DNA from: Lutimaribacter pacificus
GTDB lineage: Bacteria; Pseudomonadota; Alphaproteobacteria; Rhodobacterales; Rhodobacteraceae
NCBI RefSeq assembly: GCF_900142185.1
Contig: NZ_FQZZ01000004.1
Location: 62,001 to 126,000 of the forward strand
Length of the DNA: 64,000 bases
Direction of reading: 5' to 3'
The notes below the pieces were generated by a model. That model ran no database searches and was not told where the DNA came from. It saw nothing but the letters and a program-made list of their open reading frames with translations. Position numbers and translations under genes: made by a program. Positions 16,853-25,917 of this stretch are shown here, one piece after another; the stretch's first letter is position 1; each line of letters opens with the position of its first letter.

Positions 16853-18337
16853 TCAGGCCCAGTCGCGGCAGACGTATTTGATCTCGGTGAATTCCTCCAA
16901 TCCCTGCCGCGCCCCTTCGCGGCCGAGACCGGATTGCTTCATGCCCCCGAACGGGATCGGCGCGCCGGTCACCTTGGTGCGGTTGACCGCGACCATGCCG
17001 AACTGCAACGCCCGGCTGACACGGTAGAGCCGGCGCGGGTCCTGCGTGTGGACATAGGCGACCAGCCCGTATTCGGTCGCGTTGGCGCGGGCGATCACCT
17101 CGTCCTCGGTATCGAAGGCGGCGATGGGTGCCACCGGGCCGAATGTTTCCTCGTGCATGATGGCGGCATCGGCGGGCACATCGGCCAGCACCGTCGGCTT
17201 GTAGAACAGCGGCCCGCGGGAATGCCTTTCGCCCCCGGTCAGCAGCCGCGCGCCCTTGTCCAGCGCGTCGCGCACGTGTTCTTCCTGCTTTCGCACCGCC
17301 TTTTCGTTCATCAGCGGGCCGATATCGGGATCGTCCATGCCGGTGCCGATGGTCAGCGCCTTCGTGGCCTCGGTGAAGCGGGCGCAGAATTCGTCATAGA
17401 TCGGGCGTTCGACGAAAATGCGGTTGGCGCCCAGGCAATCCTGCCCGGTGGTGGCGAATTTCGCCTTGATCGTCTCGGCCACCGCGTTGTCCAGGTCCGC
17501 GCCCTTGAACACGATCACCGGCGCATGGCCGCCCAGTTCCATCACCAGCCGTTTCACCGTGTCCGCCGACTGCCGATAGAGCAGCCGCCCGATCTCGGTA
17601 GAGCCGGTGAATGACAGCGCCCGCACGCGGGCATCCTCGGTCCAGGGTTTGACCACCTCGGGCGCGTCGCCCGTCACCACGTTGAACACGCCCGCCGGCA
17701 GGCCCGCGCGCTCGGCCAGTTCGGCCAGCGCCAGCGCGCTATATGGCGTCTCGGCCGAAGGGTGCGCCACCACGGTGCAGCCCGCCGCCAGGGCCGCCGC
17801 GGCCTTGCGCGTCAGCATCGCGCTGGGAAAGTTCCACGGCGTGATCAGCGCCGCCACGCCCACCGGCTCGCGCCACAGCTCGACCTCGGCATCGGGCAGG
17901 TGGCTGGTGACGCCCTCGATATTCGGGCGGCGGGTTTCCTCGGCGTAGAACTCCACGAAACTCGCGGCATAGTCGATCTCGCCGCGCGCCTCGGAAATCG
18001 GCTTGCCCTGTTCCAGCACCATGATCCGCGCCAGGTCTTCCTTGTGCTGCATCATCAGGTCGTACCAGCGCCGCAACAGGGCGGCGCGATCCTGCGGCAG
18101 GCACACCGACCACGAGGCAAAGGCCGATTGCGCCGCATCGACCGCCTTGCGGCTTTCCGCGCCCGACAGCTTTGCCACCTCGCCCAGCCAGCCGCCATCG
18201 GCGGGGTTGGTCACGGCAAAGGTGGCGCGATCGGCATTGTCGACCCATTTGCCGCCGACATAGGAAAACTGCCGCACAAGGCGCGGATCGGCCAGGCCGG
18301 ACAGCGGGGATTTCGGCAGGCTGTTATGCATCGACAT
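16853..18337 (-). CDS. gabD: Succinate-semialdehyde dehydrogenase, NAD(P)-dependent
   Basis: A 494-residue aldehyde dehydrogenase. Signature elements: [20 protein letters not shown], the glutamate motif [16 protein letters not shown], and the catalytic cysteine in [21 protein letters not shown]-terminal [20 protein letters not shown] is typical of the GabD subgroup. It would oxidise succinate semialdehyde to succinate. AGGAGG touches the first possible ATG (18343), so the ATG six bases downstream (18337, MSMHNSLPK) is taken as start. It forms an operon with the aminotransferase; an Lrp/AsnC gene on the same strand lies upstream. Confidence 0.9.
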   Translation of the reverse strand: MSMHNSLPKSPLSGLADPRLVRQFSYVGGKWVDNADRATFAVTNPADGGWLGEVAKLSGAESRKAVDAAQSAFASWSVCLPQDRAALLRRWYDLMMQHKEDLARIMVLEQGKPISEARGEIDYAASFVEFYAEETRRPNIEGVTSHLPDAEVELWREPVGVAALITPWNFPSAMLTRKAAAALAAGCTVVAHPSAETPYSALALAELAERAGLPAGVFNVVTGDAPEVVKPWTEDARVRALSFTGSTEIGRLLYRQSADTVKRLVMELGGHAPVIVFKGADLDNAVAETIKAKFATTGQDCLGANRIFVERPIYDEFCARFTEATKALTIGTGMDDPDIGPLMNEKAVRKQEEHVRDALDKGARLLTGGERHSRGPLFYKPTVLADVPADAAIMHEETFGPVAPIAAFDTEDEVIARANATEYGLVAYVHTQDPRRLYRVSRALQFGMVAVNRTKVTGAPIPFGGMKQSGLGREGARQGLEEFTEIKYVCRDWA

Positions 18338-18453
18338 CGGCATCCTCCTTTTTCGGGCTTTCCCGAAGGATGGACGCTTTGCGGCAACGGCGAGGCTGAA
18401 TTTGCACCCCCTGTCAGAAGATTCCTCTGCCGTCCGGGCAATCGGCAGGCGAT

Positions 18454-18939
18454 TTATCCTTCGCCGCCCAGGAGCACGTCGAAGGGTGGCGGCGCGCCGT
18501 CCTTGACCGTCTTGGTGACGATATAGGTGTAATAGCGCGCCAGCCCCACCCGCGCCTCGAGCAGGCTGTCGATCAGCCGCTGGTAGCTGTCGATATCCGG
18601 CGTCACCACCTGCATCAGGTAATCGAACCCGCCGCCCAGCGACCAGCAGGCGGTGATCTCGTCATGCAGCGCCACCGCCCTTTCGAAGGTCTGGAAATGC
18701 GCGGCGGTGTGCCCCTCAAGCTCGGCCGCGACGAACACCGTCACCGACGGGCCCAGCTTGCGCAGGTTGAACCGCGCGCCATAACCCGCGATCAGCCCCG
18801 CGCGCTCCAGCTTGCGCAGGCGTTCCCAGCAGGGGGTGGGCGACAGGCCCACGCGCTCGGCCAGCGCCGCCTTGGTGATCCGGCCATCCTGCGCCAGCAC
18901 CCTGAGGATTTCGATATCGCGGGGGTCGAGCCGTGTCAT
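18454..18939 (-). CDS. Lrp/AsnC-family transcriptional regulator
   Basis: A 161-residue regulator. Residues 1-60 form the AsnC-type helix-turn-helix (LDPRDIEILRVLAQDGRITK, then ALAERVGLSPTPCWERLRKL); from about 70 comes the RAM/AsnC ligand domain (ITACWSLGGGFDYLMQVVTP). The true start is the ATG at 18939; the frame opens at 19221 without family sequence. It lies upstream of and on the same strand as gabD and the aminotransferase, about 116 bases away, so control of that amine pathway is likely. Confidence 0.93.
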   Translation of the reverse strand: MTRLDPRDIEILRVLAQDGRITKAALAERVGLSPTPCWERLRKLERAGLIAGYGARFNLRKLGPSVTVFVAAELEGHTAAHFQTFERAVALHDEITACWSLGGGFDYLMQVVTPDIDSYQRLIDSLLEARVGLARYYTYIVTKTVKDGAPPPFDVLLGGEG

Positions 18940-19041
18940 GCCGCGCCTTATACCAGTTTGCACGCCCCGCGTAAGAGCACGCTTTGACAAGGCCACCGCG
19001 CCACGGCACTGTGCGCGCATCTTGTGAAAGGACGCGGTGCA

Positions 19042-19668
19042 ATGCTGGTTTTCGTGGACGCCAATATCGTTTTGTTCGCGGTGCCGAAAACCGGGTCCAC
19101 CGCCTATCACATGGCGCTGCGCGGCAAGGCCGATATCAGCCTTGCCAACAAGGCCGGGCTGAAACATATGACCGCGCGCAAATACGACCGCGATTTCGGC
19201 CCCTACCTTGCACAGGCCCACGGGCTGACGCCGGAACGCGTGGCGGTGATGCGCGACCCGCTGGAACAGCTGCGCAGCTGGTATCGCTACCGGCAGGACC
19301 CCAAACGCAAGGGCGCCGGCAACAGCGCCGCGGGGCTGTCATTCGACGATTTCGTGCTGGCCGCCATCGCCGACAAACCGCCGCCCTTCGCCCGCGTCGG
19401 CAGCCAGTTCGCCTTCGTCACCGACGACGCCGGACAGGTGCGCATCGACCACCTTTTCGCCTATGAAAAGCAACCCGTGTTCCGCCGCTTTCTCGAAGAC
19501 AGGCTGGGCAAAAGCATCGACGCGAAGGAAAAGAACGTCTCGCCCCCAGCCCCCACGCCGCTCAGCGCCGGGGTCGAGGCACGGTTGCGCGCCGCCCGCG
19601 CCGACGATTTCACGCTGCACCAGGCGATCATGGATGCCGGCGGGCACCTCGTGACGCCGCTCGCATAG
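19042..19668 (+). CDS. Sulfotransferase-family protein
   Basis: A 208-residue protein with the N-terminal sulfotransferase loop FAVPKTGSTAYHMAL, which would bind the 5'-phosphate of PAPS, and VMRDPLEQLRSWYRYR, matching the 3'-phosphate-binding RDP..R.xSxY region. The short length fits the bacterial sulfotransferase-family-2 group. The acceptor is unknown and no cytosolic partner is nearby. ATG at 19042 (MLVFVDANIV) with AAAGGA upstream is preferred to 19024. It is divergent from the AsnC gene. Confidence 0.75.
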   Translation: MLVFVDANIVLFAVPKTGSTAYHMALRGKADISLANKAGLKHMTARKYDRDFGPYLAQAHGLTPERVAVMRDPLEQLRSWYRYRQDPKRKGAGNSAAGLSFDDFVLAAIADKPPPFARVGSQFAFVTDDAGQVRIDHLFAYEKQPVFRRFLEDRLGKSIDAKEKNVSPPAPTPLSAGVEARLRAARADDFTLHQAIMDAGGHLVTPLA

Positions 19669-19735
19669 GCCCCGCCGTCGCGCCGATGTCGATTCGTGCT
19701 TTTCATTTCCCTCCCGCCCGGTATAACCTGCGCCC

Positions 19736-19822
19736 ATGACCGATCAGGCCCATATCGTTTCGATTGCCCGCGCACCCCGCGCGGCGTGCCTGCCTGGCCT
19801 GCTTCTGCTAAGCCGCCTCTGA
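19736..19822 (+). CDS. Leucine-rich leader peptide of leuA
   Basis: A 28-codon frame starting ATG ACC GAT and ending TGA, too short for most gene finders. Six of its last ten residues are leucine, including four in a row (CTG CTT CTG CTA at residues 22-25). The stop codon lies inside the left arm of a perfect 10-bp inverted repeat. Position, 87 bases upstream of leuA, and leucine content mark it as a leader peptide for ribosome-mediated attenuation by leucyl-tRNA supply. Its few alternative codons show no other role. Confidence 0.8.
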   Translation: MTDQAHIVSIARAPRAACLPGLLLLSRL

Positions 19823-19852
19823 GCGTGCCGGCCCGGCGCGACCGCTCAGAGG
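19816..19852 (+). promoter_or_regulatory. leuA attenuator hairpin
   Basis: CCTCTGAGCG and CGCTCAGAGG pair perfectly over 10 bp, with a further GC-rich inner stem in the 17-base loop. A ribosome that finishes the leader peptide would stop in the left arm, while one stalled on the four leucine codons would sit just before it. No strong U tract follows (GATGCATGTTTC), so the switch may act through alternative pairing further on or on leuA translation. Confidence 0.65.
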
Positions 19853-19908
19853 ATGCATGTTTCGCGCCATGACGCCTTAGCAGACACACAAATTCAAAGA
19901 GACCAGAC

Positions 19909-21477
19909 ATGACCCAAGCCATCGACAAAGATCGCGTCCTGATCTTCGACACCACCTTGCGCGACGGCGAGCAATCGCCCGGCGCCACGATGACCCACGA
20001 GGAAAAGCTGGAAATCGCCGAGCTGCTCGACGACATGGGCGTCGACATCATCGAAGCCGGCTTTCCCATCGCCTCCGAGGGGGATTTCAGGGCGGTCCGG
20101 GAAATCGCCGAACGCTCGAAAAACTCGGTGATCTGCGGCCTTGCCCGCGCGCAGCTTCCCGATATCGACCGCTGCTGGGAGGCCGTGAAACACGCCGGCA
20201 AGCCGCGCATCCACACCTTCATCGGCACCTCGCCGCTGCACCGCGCCATTCCCAACCTCACGATGGACGAAATGGCCGAACGTATCCACGAAACCGTGAC
20301 CCATGCGCGCAACCTGTGCGACAACGTGCAGTGGTCGCCGATGGACGCCACGCGCACCGAATGGGATTACCTCTGCCGCGTGATCGGGATCGCGATCAGG
20401 GCCGGGGCCACCACGATCAACATCCCCGACACCGTGGGTTATACCGCCCCGGTCGAAAGCGCGGACCTGATCAGGCGGCTGATCGAAACCGTGCCCGGCG
20501 CCGACGAGGTGGTGTTCGCCACCCACTGCCATAACGACCTGGGCATGGCCACGGCCAACGCGCTGGCCGCCGTCGCGGGCGGCGCGCGGCAGATCGAATG
20601 CACGGTCAACGGGCTGGGCGAACGCGCCGGCAACACCGCGCTCGAGGAAGTGGTGATGGCGCTCAAGGTGCGCCACGACATCATGCCCTGGCATACCGGC
20701 GTCGACAGCTCCAAGATCATGAACATCTCGCGCCGCGTCTCGACCGCCAGCGGTTTCGCCGTGCAGTTCAACAAGGCCATCGTCGGCAAGAACGCCTTTG
20801 CCCACGAATCCGGCATCCACCAGGACGGGATGCTGAAGAATGCCGAAACCTTCGAAATCATGCGCCCGGCGGATGTGGGCCTTGCCGCCTCGTCGCTGCC
20901 CTTGGGCAAGCATTCGGGCCGCGCCGCGCTGCGTGCCAAGCTGCGCGATCTCGGCATCGACCTGGCCGACAACCAGCTCAAGGACGTGTTCGTGCGCTTC
21001 AAGGATCTCGCCGACCGCAAGAAAGAGGTCTATGACGAGGATATCCTGGCTCTCGTCCACGCGGGCGAGGACGCGGCCAACGACGCGCTGCAGATCAGGT
21101 CGCTGCGCGTCGCCTGCGGCACCGGCGGCCCGGCCGAGGCAACGCTGGTGATGGAGGTCGACGGGGTCGAGAAAACCGCCACCCAACAGGGCGACGGCCC
21201 GGTGGACGCGACCTTCAGGGCGGTGCGCGAACTGCACCCCAACAAGGCGCATCTGCAACTCTACCAGGTGCACGCCGTGACCGAAGGCACCGATGCGCAG
21301 GCCACCGTCAGCGTCCGGCTCGAGGAAGACGGCAACATCGCCACCGGCCAGTCGGCCGATACCGACACGGTGGTGGCGTCGGCCAAAGCCTATGTCAACG
21401 CGCTTAACCGCCTGCTGGTGCGCCGCGGCAAGACCGGTGAGGACCGCAAGGAAATCTCCTACCGCGACATGGGCTGA
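19909..21477 (+). CDS. leuA: 2-isopropylmalate synthase
   Basis: A 522-residue enzyme condensing acetyl-CoA with 2-oxoisovalerate, the first committed step of leucine synthesis. The N-terminal TIM barrel shows FDTTLRDGEQSPGATM and the metal-binding THCHNDLGMATANALAA; GAR-QIECTVNGLGERAGN follows. The C-terminal about 150 residues are the leucine-binding regulatory domain. An AAGAGA ribosome site precedes the ATG. Upstream lies a leucine leader peptide and hairpin, so expression should respond to charged tRNA-Leu in addition to feedback inhibition. Confidence 0.97.
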   Translation: MTQAIDKDRVLIFDTTLRDGEQSPGATMTHEEKLEIAELLDDMGVDIIEAGFPIASEGDFRAVREIAERSKNSVICGLARAQLPDIDRCWEAVKHAGKPRIHTFIGTSPLHRAIPNLTMDEMAERIHETVTHARNLCDNVQWSPMDATRTEWDYLCRVIGIAIRAGATTINIPDTVGYTAPVESADLIRRLIETVPGADEVVFATHCHNDLGMATANALAAVAGGARQIECTVNGLGERAGNTALEEVVMALKVRHDIMPWHTGVDSSKIMNISRRVSTASGFAVQFNKAIVGKNAFAHESGIHQDGMLKNAETFEIMRPADVGLAASSLPLGKHSGRAALRAKLRDLGIDLADNQLKDVFVRFKDLADRKKEVYDEDILALVHAGEDAANDALQIRSLRVACGTGGPAEATLVMEVDGVEKTATQQGDGPVDATFRAVRELHPNKAHLQLYQVHAVTEGTDAQATVSVRLEEDGNIATGQSADTDTVVASAKAYVNALNRLLVRRGKTGEDRKEISYRDMG

Positions 21478-21548
21478 CCTGCGCAGGAACGGGGGGGGCC
21501 TGACCAAGCGCCTCCCTGTTTCCTCTCTCCGGCAATATCCCGGGGCGT

Positions 21549-21623
21549 TTGAGGGGCAGAGCCCCTCAACACCGCGACGCGCCGAAGGCGCGGCGCAAGA
21601 CCTGCATCGCGCGACAGCGCGAT
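21549..21623. terminator. Three tandem perfect hairpins between leuA and rlmJ
   Basis: TTGAGGGGC/GCCCCTCAA (21549-21569), CGCGCC/GGCGCG (21578-21592) and ATCGCGC/GCGCGAT (21606-21623) follow one another in the gap between convergent genes. Loops are three or four bases. None has a U tract. They probably form the shared 3' end of both transcripts. Confidence 0.55.
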
Positions 21624-21628
21624 ACCGC

Positions 21629-22408
21629 TCAGCCGCCGAAAAGCTGCGCCACCCTGTCCAGCTCCGCCTCCAGCCCCCAGGGGGCGTTGACCACGAACAG
21701 GCCCGAGCCCACCATCCGGTGCCCCGCGCGCACCGGCGGGAACCGGATTTCGTGGCGCAGCGCGCCGGGCAGGCCCTGGGCCTCCAGCGCGGCCAGCATC
21801 GGCACATGCGCGCCGCCGGTCAGGATCGGATACCACAGCGCGATCACACCCACGTTCCATTTCGCATGAAGCCCGGCAATCTCGCGCGGGATGCGGGCGT
21901 ATTCGGCCTTCACCTCATAGCTGGGGTCGATCAGCATCAGCCCCCGGCGCGGGGTCGGCGGGCAGATCGACTGCGCCATCCCGAACCCGTCCTGCCGGTG
22001 CACCTTCAGCGGCGTGCCCTTCAGCGCCGCCACCAGCGCGGCATGTTCCTGCGGGTGCAACTCGGCCACGTGGCCCGCATCGCCCGCGCGCAGGAACCGC
22101 GCCGCGATCAGCGGCGAGCCGGGATAGGCCAGCGCGCCGTGGACCGCGCGGATTTCGTCCAGAACCGCGCGGTAGGGCGTGCCTGCCAGCGCCGCCGCGT
22201 CGGCCACCGCCCCGATCCCCGCCGCCGCCTCGCCGGTTTTCAGCGCCTCGGGCGCGTCCAGCCGGTAGAGCCCCCGCCCGCCATGGGTTTCGATATAGCT
22301 CAGCGGCTTGTCCTTGCGAGTCATATAGTCCAGCATCGCCGCCAGCGCGGCGTGCTTGTGCACATCCGCCGGGTTTCCCGCGTGATAGATATGTTGATAG
22401 GACAGCAT
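21629..22408 (-). CDS. rlmJ: 23S rRNA (adenine(2030)-N6)-methyltransferase
   Basis: A 259-residue SAM-dependent methyltransferase modifying A2030 of 23S rRNA. The diagnostic N-terminus MLSYQHIYHAGNPADVHKHA is complete, THGGRGLYRL follows, and the catalytic motif LMLIDPSYEVKAEY holds the DPSY-type active site. C-terminal WYPILTGGAH and the final GLEAELDRVAQLFGG are family-typical. It is divergent from a UDG-family gene with only about 20-44 bases between starts. Confidence 0.95.
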   Translation of the reverse strand: MLSYQHIYHAGNPADVHKHAALAAMLDYMTRKDKPLSYIETHGGRGLYRLDAPEALKTGEAAAGIGAVADAAALAGTPYRAVLDEIRAVHGALAYPGSPLIAARFLRAGDAGHVAELHPQEHAALVAALKGTPLKVHRQDGFGMAQSICPPTPRRGLMLIDPSYEVKAEYARIPREIAGLHAKWNVGVIALWYPILTGGAHVPMLAALEAQGLPGALRHEIRFPPVRAGHRMVGSGLFVVNAPWGLEAELDRVAQLFGG

Positions 22409-22428
22409 GGCCCGCCATATCCCATGCC

Positions 22429-23037
22429 ATGACGCCCGCCAAGCCCGATACCATGCCCCTGAACGACGAGATCACCGCCTGCCGCCTCTGCGCCGACCGC
22501 TTCGCCGCGACGCAGACCGCGCATGAACCGCGCCCGGTGGTCTGGTTCCGCCCCGGCGCGCGGCTGCTGATCGCCGGGCAGGCACCGGGGATGCGGGTGC
22601 ACAAATCGGGCCGGCCGTTCGACGATCCCTCGGGCGACCGGCTGCGCGACTGGCTGGGCATGACGGCGGATGAATTCTATGACATGTCCCGCGTGGCGAT
22701 CGTGCCGATGGCCTTTTGCTTTCCCGGCTACGACGCGAAAGGCAGCGACCTGCCGCCGCCGACGCTCTGCGCGCGCACATGGCACGCGCGCGTGATGGCC
22801 GCCCTGCCCGATATCCGCCTGACCGTGCTGGTGGGCGGGCACGCCCATCGCTGGCATCTGGGCCGGCGCGCGCCCGTCACCGAAACCGTGGCGGGCTGGC
22901 GCGACCATGCGCCCCGGCTTTTCCCCTTGCCGCACCCGTCCTGGCGCAATACCGCATGGCTGAAACGAAACCCCTGGTTCGAAACCGACCTGCTGCCGCC
23001 GCTGCGGGCCCAGGTGCGAAAGGTGCTCGATGACTGA
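22429..23037 (+). CDS. Uracil-DNA glycosylase family protein
   Basis: A 202-residue UDG-superfamily protein. Motif A-like LLIAGQAPGMRVHKSGRPFD and the C-terminal LPHPSWRN (HPS motif) are present. C-R-L-C at residues 18-21 and two later cysteines (in AFCFPG and TLCART) could be iron-sulfur ligands like those in family 4 enzymes. Whether it removes uracil is not certain, since many such proteins have other or unknown activity. The longest start is used; ATG at 22453 (MPLNDEITAC) would leave a more reasonable gap to divergent rlmJ. It overlaps sseB by eight bases. Confidence 0.8.
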   Translation: MTPAKPDTMPLNDEITACRLCADRFAATQTAHEPRPVVWFRPGARLLIAGQAPGMRVHKSGRPFDDPSGDRLRDWLGMTADEFYDMSRVAIVPMAFCFPGYDAKGSDLPPPTLCARTWHARVMAALPDIRLTVLVGGHAHRWHLGRRAPVTETVAGWRDHAPRLFPLPHPSWRNTAWLKRNPWFETDLLPPLRAQVRKVLDD

Positions 23038-23824
23038 TATGCAAACCCCGCTCGACCGGGCCTTTCACGTGATGGAGGCCGCGCCCGAGGACGACCTTGC
23101 GCGCGCCCGCTATTACGAGGTGCTGGCCGATACCGAGCTGTTCCTCGTCCTGCGCGAGGAGCCGCAGGGCGATCAGGTCGCGCCCGACACCTTCGTACTG
23201 GGCGAACAGACATTCGTCGTCGCCTTCGATACCGAGGAACGGATGGCCCCCTTCACCGGCGGCCCCGCGCCTTATGCCGCGATCTCGGGGCGGGTGCTGG
23301 CGGGGATGCTGGCACCGCAGGGGATCGGGCTGGGCGTGAATCTCGAGGCCGGGCCGACATCCTTCCTGATCCCGGCCGAGGCGCTGCAATGGCTGGTCGA
23401 CACGCTGGGCACCACCCCGCAAGAGGCGCAGGCCCGCGTCGTGGCGGTCCACGCGCCGGGGCGCCTGCCGCAACCCGTGCTGGACGCGCTGGCCGACCGG
23501 CTGACACGCGCGGCGGGGCTGGCGCAGGCGGCCTTCCTGGTCGAGGCCGAATACGACAGCGGCGCGCGGGCGCATATGCTGGCGATCCTCGGCGCCGGGG
23601 AACGCGCGCAGGCGCCGCTGGCGAAATCCGTGTCCGAGGCGCTGACCTTTTCGGGGGTCGAGGCCGGCGCGCTCGATGTCGTGTTCATCGACGCGGACGA
23701 CCCGCGCCTTGCCGCCATCGGGTCATGCGGAATGCGGCTGGACATCCCGCCCGCGCCCGAGCCGCCAAAGGTCGAACGCATCGCCCCCGGCTCGGACCCC
23801 GACAAGCCGCCGATCCTGCGATAG
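23030..23824 (+). CDS. SseB-family protein
   Basis: A 264-residue protein with an N-terminal SseB domain: LARARYYEVLADTELFLVLR, then FVVAFDTEERMAPFTG and LGVNLEAGPTSFLIPAEAL. The C-terminal half (from about residue 140) resembles the SseB C-terminal domain. Function is poorly defined; members are linked to enhanced serine sensitivity or secretion factors in some bacteria. It overlaps the UDG-family gene by eight bases, so the two are translated together. Confidence 0.8.
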   Translation: MTDMQTPLDRAFHVMEAAPEDDLARARYYEVLADTELFLVLREEPQGDQVAPDTFVLGEQTFVVAFDTEERMAPFTGGPAPYAAISGRVLAGMLAPQGIGLGVNLEAGPTSFLIPAEALQWLVDTLGTTPQEAQARVVAVHAPGRLPQPVLDALADRLTRAAGLAQAAFLVEAEYDSGARAHMLAILGAGERAQAPLAKSVSEALTFSGVEAGALDVVFIDADDPRLAAIGSCGMRLDIPPAPEPPKVERIAPGSDPDKPPILR

Positions 23825-23838
23825 GCCGGGTCGGCCCC

Positions 23839-24774
23839 TCAATACCCCGCTTCGCGGTCCACCAGGTGCAGGAACGGTTCGCCCGCTTCGCCGCGGCGGA
23901 TGTTCTCGACGATCACGGCGGATGCCGTCGCGGGCCGGGTGGTCGAGGCGATATGCGGCGTCACCGTCACCTTTTCATGCGCCCAATAGGGATGCATCAC
24001 CGGCAACGGCTCCTGCCGGAAGGTATCCAGCGTGGCCTGCGCGACATGCCCCGATTCCAGCGCCGCCAGCAGCGCGGTATCCTCGATCAGCGCGCCGCGT
24101 CCGGGGTTCAGGATCATCGCGCCCTCCGGCAGCATCGCCAGCGTGTCGGCGTTCAGGATATTTTCGGTCTGTGGCGTATGCGGCAGGAGAAGGATCACGA
24201 TCTGCGCGGTCGACAGCGCCTGTTTCAGCCCGTCCTCGCCATGCAGGCAGGTGATGCCCGCGACCTGCTTTTGCGTCCTGCTCCAGCCTGTCACGGGGAA
24301 ACCCAGCCCCGCCAGCGCCTGCCCGCAGGCCTGCCCCAGCGTGCCAAGGCCAAGGATCGTCACCGGGCGGTCCTGCGCCACCGGCGGGGTATAGCGGCGC
24401 CATTTGCCGTCCTGCCCGTGGATATGCAGGTCCATCCCCAGGTGCAGGCGCAGCGTGTGGCCGGTGACCCATTCCATCATGCCCTGCGTCAGCCCCGCCT
24501 CGTCCACCATGCGGCAAAGCGGCTGGGTCAGCGTCTTGTTGTCCACCACGTCCTCGACCCCGGCCCAGAGGTTCAGCACCGCCTTGCAGCGGGTATAGGG
24601 TGTGAAATCCTGCAACCCGGAATTCGGCGCATAGACGATGTAATCCACCTCGTCGGGCGGAAACTCGGTGCGCAGGTCGGCATCGACCCCGGCCTTTTCC
24701 AGCGCGGCATTCAACGGGGTTTCGTATTCCTCCCACTTCTCGGCGCGGGCGGCGAACAGGACGTTCACTGTCAT
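23839..24774 (-). CDS. ghrA: Glyoxylate/hydroxypyruvate reductase A
   Basis: A 311-residue D-2-hydroxyacid dehydrogenase. VTILGLGTLGQACGQALAGL is the Rossmann dinucleotide-binding motif, ILLLPHTPQTENIL and LNPGRGALIEDTALL carry the catalytic arginine region, and the HEKVTVTPHIAS segment the catalytic histidine. The GhrA subgroup reduces glyoxylate and hydroxypyruvate with NADPH. Three bases separate it from rodA upstream, so it may be co-transcribed with the elongation cluster without functional link. Confidence 0.9.
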   Translation of the reverse strand: MTVNVLFAARAEKWEEYETPLNAALEKAGVDADLRTEFPPDEVDYIVYAPNSGLQDFTPYTRCKAVLNLWAGVEDVVDNKTLTQPLCRMVDEAGLTQGMMEWVTGHTLRLHLGMDLHIHGQDGKWRRYTPPVAQDRPVTILGLGTLGQACGQALAGLGFPVTGWSRTQKQVAGITCLHGEDGLKQALSTAQIVILLLPHTPQTENILNADTLAMLPEGAMILNPGRGALIEDTALLAALESGHVAQATLDTFRQEPLPVMHPYWAHEKVTVTPHIASTTRPATASAVIVENIRRGEAGEPFLHLVDREAGY

Positions 24775-24777
24775 ATC

Positions 24778-25917
24778 TTACCTCGGTCTGTGGACATGGG
24801 CGCTCTGGACCAGGCCGAAGGCGGCCATCAGCACAAGCATCGCCGATCCGCCATAGCTGACCAGCGGCAGGGGCACGCCCACCACCGGCGCCAGCCCCAT
24901 CACCATCGACATGTTGACCGCGAAGAACAGGAAAAAGGTCAGCGCGATGCCGAAGATCAGGAGCGACGAAAACCGGTCCTTGTTGTTCAGCGCCGAGATC
25001 ACGCAGAAGACGATGATCAGCGCGTAAAGCAGCAGCAGCGACGCCGCGCCCACAAAGCCGAATTCCTCGGCCAGCGTGGTGAATATGAAATCGGTGTGCT
25101 TTTCGGGCAGGAAGTTCAGCCGGCTTTGCGTGCCCTGCATGAATCCCTTGCCGGCCCACCCGCCCGAGCCCAGCGCGATCTTGGACTGGGTGATGTGATA
25201 GCCCGCGTTCAGCGGGTCCTGGCTGGGGTCCAGGAAGGTGTCGATGCGGCGGTACTGGTAATCCTTCAGCAATTGCCACGACGTGCCGCGGGATTCGAAC
25301 ACCGCCGCGACCAGCCCGATCCCGGCGGCGATGACGGCCGCGAAATAGGCCCAGTGCACCCCCGCAAGGAACATCATCGCGCCCCCCCCCACGACCAGCA
25401 GCAACGAGGTGCCGAGATCGGGCTGCATCAGCACCAGCGCCGTGGGCAGCAGGATGAAGAACACCGGCAAGGCCACCCATAGCGGGTGCGAGACCTTCTT
25501 CATCGGCAGCCAGTCGTAATAGGCCGCGAGCAGCATCACCAGCGTGATCTTGGTCACCTCGGAGGGTTGCAGCCGGATGATCCCGAGGTCGATCCAGCGT
25601 TGCGCGCCCATCCCGACCGAGCCGAAGAACTCGACCCCGAAAAGCAGCAGGATCGACGCGCCATAGGCCACGGCGGCCACGTTGCGCCAGAACCAGATCG
25701 GCACCATCGCCACGATCACCATCAGCACGAAGCCGGCGGCAAAGCGTTTCATCTGCGGTTCGGCCCAGGGGCTGAACGATCCGCCCGCCACCGAATAGAG
25801 CATCAGGAACCCGACGCTGGCCACCGCCACCAGCAGCAGCGCGACGGGCCAGTTCAGGTACAGCAGCTTGCGCGGCCCCGCGGGGACGTATTTGACCGTG
25901 TATTCGAGATAGCTCAT
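24778..25917 (-). CDS. rodA: Rod shape-determining protein RodA (SEDS glycosyltransferase)
   Basis: A 379-residue SEDS protein with about ten transmembrane segments that polymerises lipid II during side-wall growth together with PBP2. Family segments are visible: SPWAEPQMKRFAAG, MGAQRWIDLGIIRLQPSEVT, LMQPDLGTSLLLVVGG and the C-terminal VPLPLVSYGGSAMLVL. The start overlaps the mrdA stop (ATGA), so both partners are made together. Confidence 0.96.
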   Translation of the reverse strand: MSYLEYTVKYVPAGPRKLLYLNWPVALLLVAVASVGFLMLYSVAGGSFSPWAEPQMKRFAAGFVLMVIVAMVPIWFWRNVAAVAYGASILLLFGVEFFGSVGMGAQRWIDLGIIRLQPSEVTKITLVMLLAAYYDWLPMKKVSHPLWVALPVFFILLPTALVLMQPDLGTSLLLVVGGGAMMFLAGVHWAYFAAVIAAGIGLVAAVFESRGTSWQLLKDYQYRRIDTFLDPSQDPLNAGYHITQSKIALGSGGWAGKGFMQGTQSRLNFLPEKHTDFIFTTLAEEFGFVGAASLLLLYALIIVFCVISALNNKDRFSSLLIFGIALTFFLFFAVNMSMVMGLAPVVGVPLPLVSYGGSAMLVLMAAFGLVQSAHVHRPR

